Shown here: in pieces, positions 62,657 through 64,000 of the stretch | Layout of the letters: every line of letters starts with the position of its first letter | Numbering within the stretch: the stretch's first letter is position 1 | Source: Methylobacterium sp. Leaf125 | GTDB taxonomy: Bacteria; Pseudomonadota; Alphaproteobacteria; Rhizobiales; Beijerinckiaceae | Direction: 5' to 3' | Assembly (NCBI RefSeq): GCF_001423085.1 | Contig: NZ_LMNU01000046.1 | Coordinates: forward strand, 62,001 to 126,000 | Length of the DNA: 64,000 bases | Translations under genes and position numbers: made by a program | Notes under the pieces: model-generated | The model's input: the letters and a program-made list of their open reading frames with translations, nothing else | Database searches by the model: none | Told to the model about the DNA's origin: nothing

Positions 62657-62926
62657 ATGAACCATCGTCTTTTCGCCCTCGTTGCTGCAACTGTTCTTGC
62701 TGTTGCGGCCCCGGCGACCGGCAGCTTCGCGCGCGATCGGGTTGCACCGGCCTACGGCGATGTGCCGGCCTCGCGCTACGACGACATCACGACGGGTTCG
62801 ATCCGCTCCTACGACGCCCCGGTGACCGGACGTTGCGCGGACAATTCGGCGAGCCAGGGCAATGCCAACCAGCAGAACTTCCCGGTCCAGCAATATGGCC
62901 AGACCTCGGGCGGCCCGCGCTGCTGA
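62657..62926 (+). CDS. Small secreted protein, GNANQQNFP/QYGQTSGG family
   Basis: 89-residue exported protein. Signal peptide MNHRLFALVAATVLAVAAPA ends near GSFARD. The mature part has ITTGSIRSY (TTGS motif), a Cys (GRCADNSAS) and the C-terminal signature GNANQQNFPVQQYGQTSGG with Cys as the last residue. It is a close counterpart of the protein ending at 16898. AGGAG lies 12 bases before the ATG. Followed by a strong terminator, so it is monocistronic. Function unknown. Confidence 0.8.
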   Translation: MNHRLFALVAATVLAVAAPATGSFARDRVAPAYGDVPASRYDDITTGSIRSYDAPVTGRCADNSASQGNANQQNFPVQQYGQTSGGPRC

Positions 62927-62975
62927 CGCCCTGATGACGTGAGGCAAGCCGGCGCGAGGCGCACGGCTTCAGAGG

Positions 62976-63005
62976 AAGGCCCGCCCGCGAGGGGCGGGCC
63001 TTTTT
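62976..63005 (+). terminator. Rho-independent terminator
   Basis: Stem GGCCCGCCC with loop gcga/gg and complementary GGGCGGGCC followed by five Ts, 50 bases after the small secreted protein gene. Confidence 0.9.
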
Positions 63006-63051
63006 CGTGTCTCCCCCCGGAGCGATCACGCCACGGGATTGCTCGGCGTGG

Positions 63052-64000
63052 TCACTCGGCGGCAGCGCGGTGGTCCGTATCGAGCGCAACGCTCGGCGCG
63101 GTGGCCGGGGCGGAGGCGGCCCGCGGCAGCTCGATCCGCGCCGTGAGACCGCGCGGGGTCCGGTTGCGCAGGGTGAAGCGGCCCTCGTGCGAATCCGCGA
63201 TGGCCAGCACGATGGACAGGCCGAGGCCGAAACCGCTGGCCGTGTCGAGGTTGCGCGCCCGGTCGCCGCGCACGAAGGGCTGGAGCATGGCGTCCCGCTC
63301 CGCCTCCGGGATGCCGGGGCCGTCGTCACTGACCTCCACGGCGACACCGCGCTCGGTTTGGGTCACGGTCAGCCGCGCCGCGCCGCCATACTTCACCGCG
63401 TTGTCCACGAGGTTCATGATCGCGCGCTGCAGCTCGTCCGGCCGGCCCTGGACCAGCACGTGGCGGGTCTCGTCGACCCGGACATCGGCGCCGATATCGG
63501 CGAACTCGTCGGCCACGGTCTGGACGATGGAGGCGAGGTCGACCAGCATTTTCGCGCCGCCTTCCGGGCCGTGGCCGTCCCGGACGAAGGACAGGGCCGC
63601 CTCCACGAGGCCGTTCATCTGGTCGAGGTCGCGCAGGGTCATGGTCCGGGCGTGATCATCCTCGATGAACTCGGCGCGCAGGCGCAGGCGCGTGATCGGG
63701 GTGCGCAGGTCGTGGCTGATGGCCGCGAGCATCTGGGTACGGTCGTCGATCAGGCGTCGCACGCGGGCCCGCATCCGGTCGAGGGCGCGGGACAGGGTGA
63801 CGACCTCGCGCGGTCCATTCTCGGGCAGATCCACGAGGTTCATGCGGGTGCCGAACACGTCCGCGGCCTCGGCGAGGCGCGCCAGGGGCGCCGTGAGCGC
63901 CCGCGTGGCCCAGAGGCAGATCAGCGAGACGGCCACGCCCAGGAACACGAAGGTGAAGATGATCGCGCCCTGCCGCATGGGCGGGCGGTCGTCGTCCGGC
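63052..64000 (-). CDS. Sensor histidine kinase, EnvZ-like (N-terminus outside window)
   Basis: At least 316 residues visible. A TM segment (IIFTFVFLGVAVSLICLWAT) is followed by a HAMP-like linker, the phosphorylation site LAAISHDLRTPITRLRLRAE, and the ATPase domain with NLVDNAVKYG (N box), EVSDDGPGIPE (G1) and GFGLGLSI (G2). The reading frame continues upstream of the visible ATG at 63978 to the window edge, so the periplasmic sensor and first TM are outside. Probably EnvZ-type; partner response regulator is not in the window. Confidence 0.9.
   Translation of the reverse strand, partial: PDDDRPPMRQGAIIFTFVFLGVAVSLICLWATRALTAPLARLAEAADVFGTRMNLVDLPENGPREVVTLSRALDRMRARVRRLIDDRTQMLAAISHDLRTPITRLRLRAEFIEDDHARTMTLRDLDQMNGLVEAALSFVRDGHGPEGGAKMLVDLASIVQTVADEFADIGADVRVDETRHVLVQGRPDELQRAIMNLVDNAVKYGGAARLTVTQTERGVAVEVSDDGPGIPEAERDAMLQPFVRGDRARNLDTASGFGLGLSIVLAIADSHEGRFTLRNRTPRGLTARIELPRAASAPATAPSVALDTDHRAAAE

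Noticed and set aside
1..64000. tRNA, rRNA, CRISPR or prophage
   Set aside because: No cloverleaf, array-type repeats or phage genes seen; tandem repeats here have no spacers of regular size.

Overview
The window is very GC-rich, gene-dense DNA, almost certainly from an alphaproteobacterium of the Hyphomicrobiales (Rhizobiales). A Methylobacterium-like organism is my best guess. The evidence is the flagellar gene set and its order (motB, fliF, fliP-fliL-flgH-motE-flgI-flgA-flgG-fliE-flgC-flgB; DUF1217-flgF-fliI; flgE-flgK-flgL-flaF-flbT-flgD-fliQ; flhA-fliR), the alphaproteobacterial-only partners MotE, FlaF, FlbT and an FtcR/Rem-like regulator, and the PHA depolymerase. The genus is inference.

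Layout. (1) 1-11395, minus strand: motB (cut by the window edge), a FliH-like gene, fliF, an exported guanine-deaminase-like gene sitting inside the flagellar run, then fliP to flgB. (2) 11486-30137: a non-flagellar block with an MHS-type MFS transporter coupled to a di-haem cytochrome c, two more MFS transporters, several small secreted or membrane proteins (one of only 32 residues), a predicted outer-membrane barrel, a lytic transglycosylase, a GT2 glycosyltransferase with a polysaccharide flippase, a chemoreceptor and a large heparinase II/III-like protein. (3) 30147-34817, minus: FliL-like, FlgN-like, rod-binding (FlgJ/CheL), FliJ-like, fliR, flhA. (4) 35065-38086, plus: a small Cys-rich secreted protein and the 5-oxoprolinase genes pxpB-pxpC-pxpA, wedged between flhA and fliQ. 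(5) 38059-47828, minus: fliQ, flgD, flbT, flaF, flgL, flgK, flgE, fliI, flgF, a DUF1217 gene and an unknown membrane protein. (6) 47964-50673: a PilZ-like gene, flagellin with a strong double-hairpin 3' end, and the FtcR/Rem-like regulator. (7) 51099-64000: FUSC-type efflux protein, aquaporin, a lipoprotein, PRC-barrel protein plus MFS transporter, ABC exporter, PhaZ depolymerase, GST, another small secreted protein, and an EnvZ-like sensor kinase cut by the window edge.

Together the flagellar genes cover the MS ring, most of the export gate (FliP, FliQ, FliR, FlhA), the export ATPase (FliI), rod, hook, junction, L and P rings, the stator protein MotB with the motility chaperone MotE, the filament, and flagellin regulators. 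FliG, FliM, FliN, MotA, FlhB and FliK are not in the window. Many flagellar genes overlap by 1-4 bases (ATGA, GTGA or shared-base junctions), indicating translational coupling.

Three patterns stand out. Short tandem repeats with 12-, 15- or 18-base units occur in at least a dozen genes and spacers. A small secreted protein family shares a C-terminal GNANQQNFP...QYGQTSGG signature ending in Cys (two clear members, one distant). Metabolic modules interrupt an otherwise conserved flagellar gene order. I found no rRNA, tRNA, CRISPR array, transposase or prophage.
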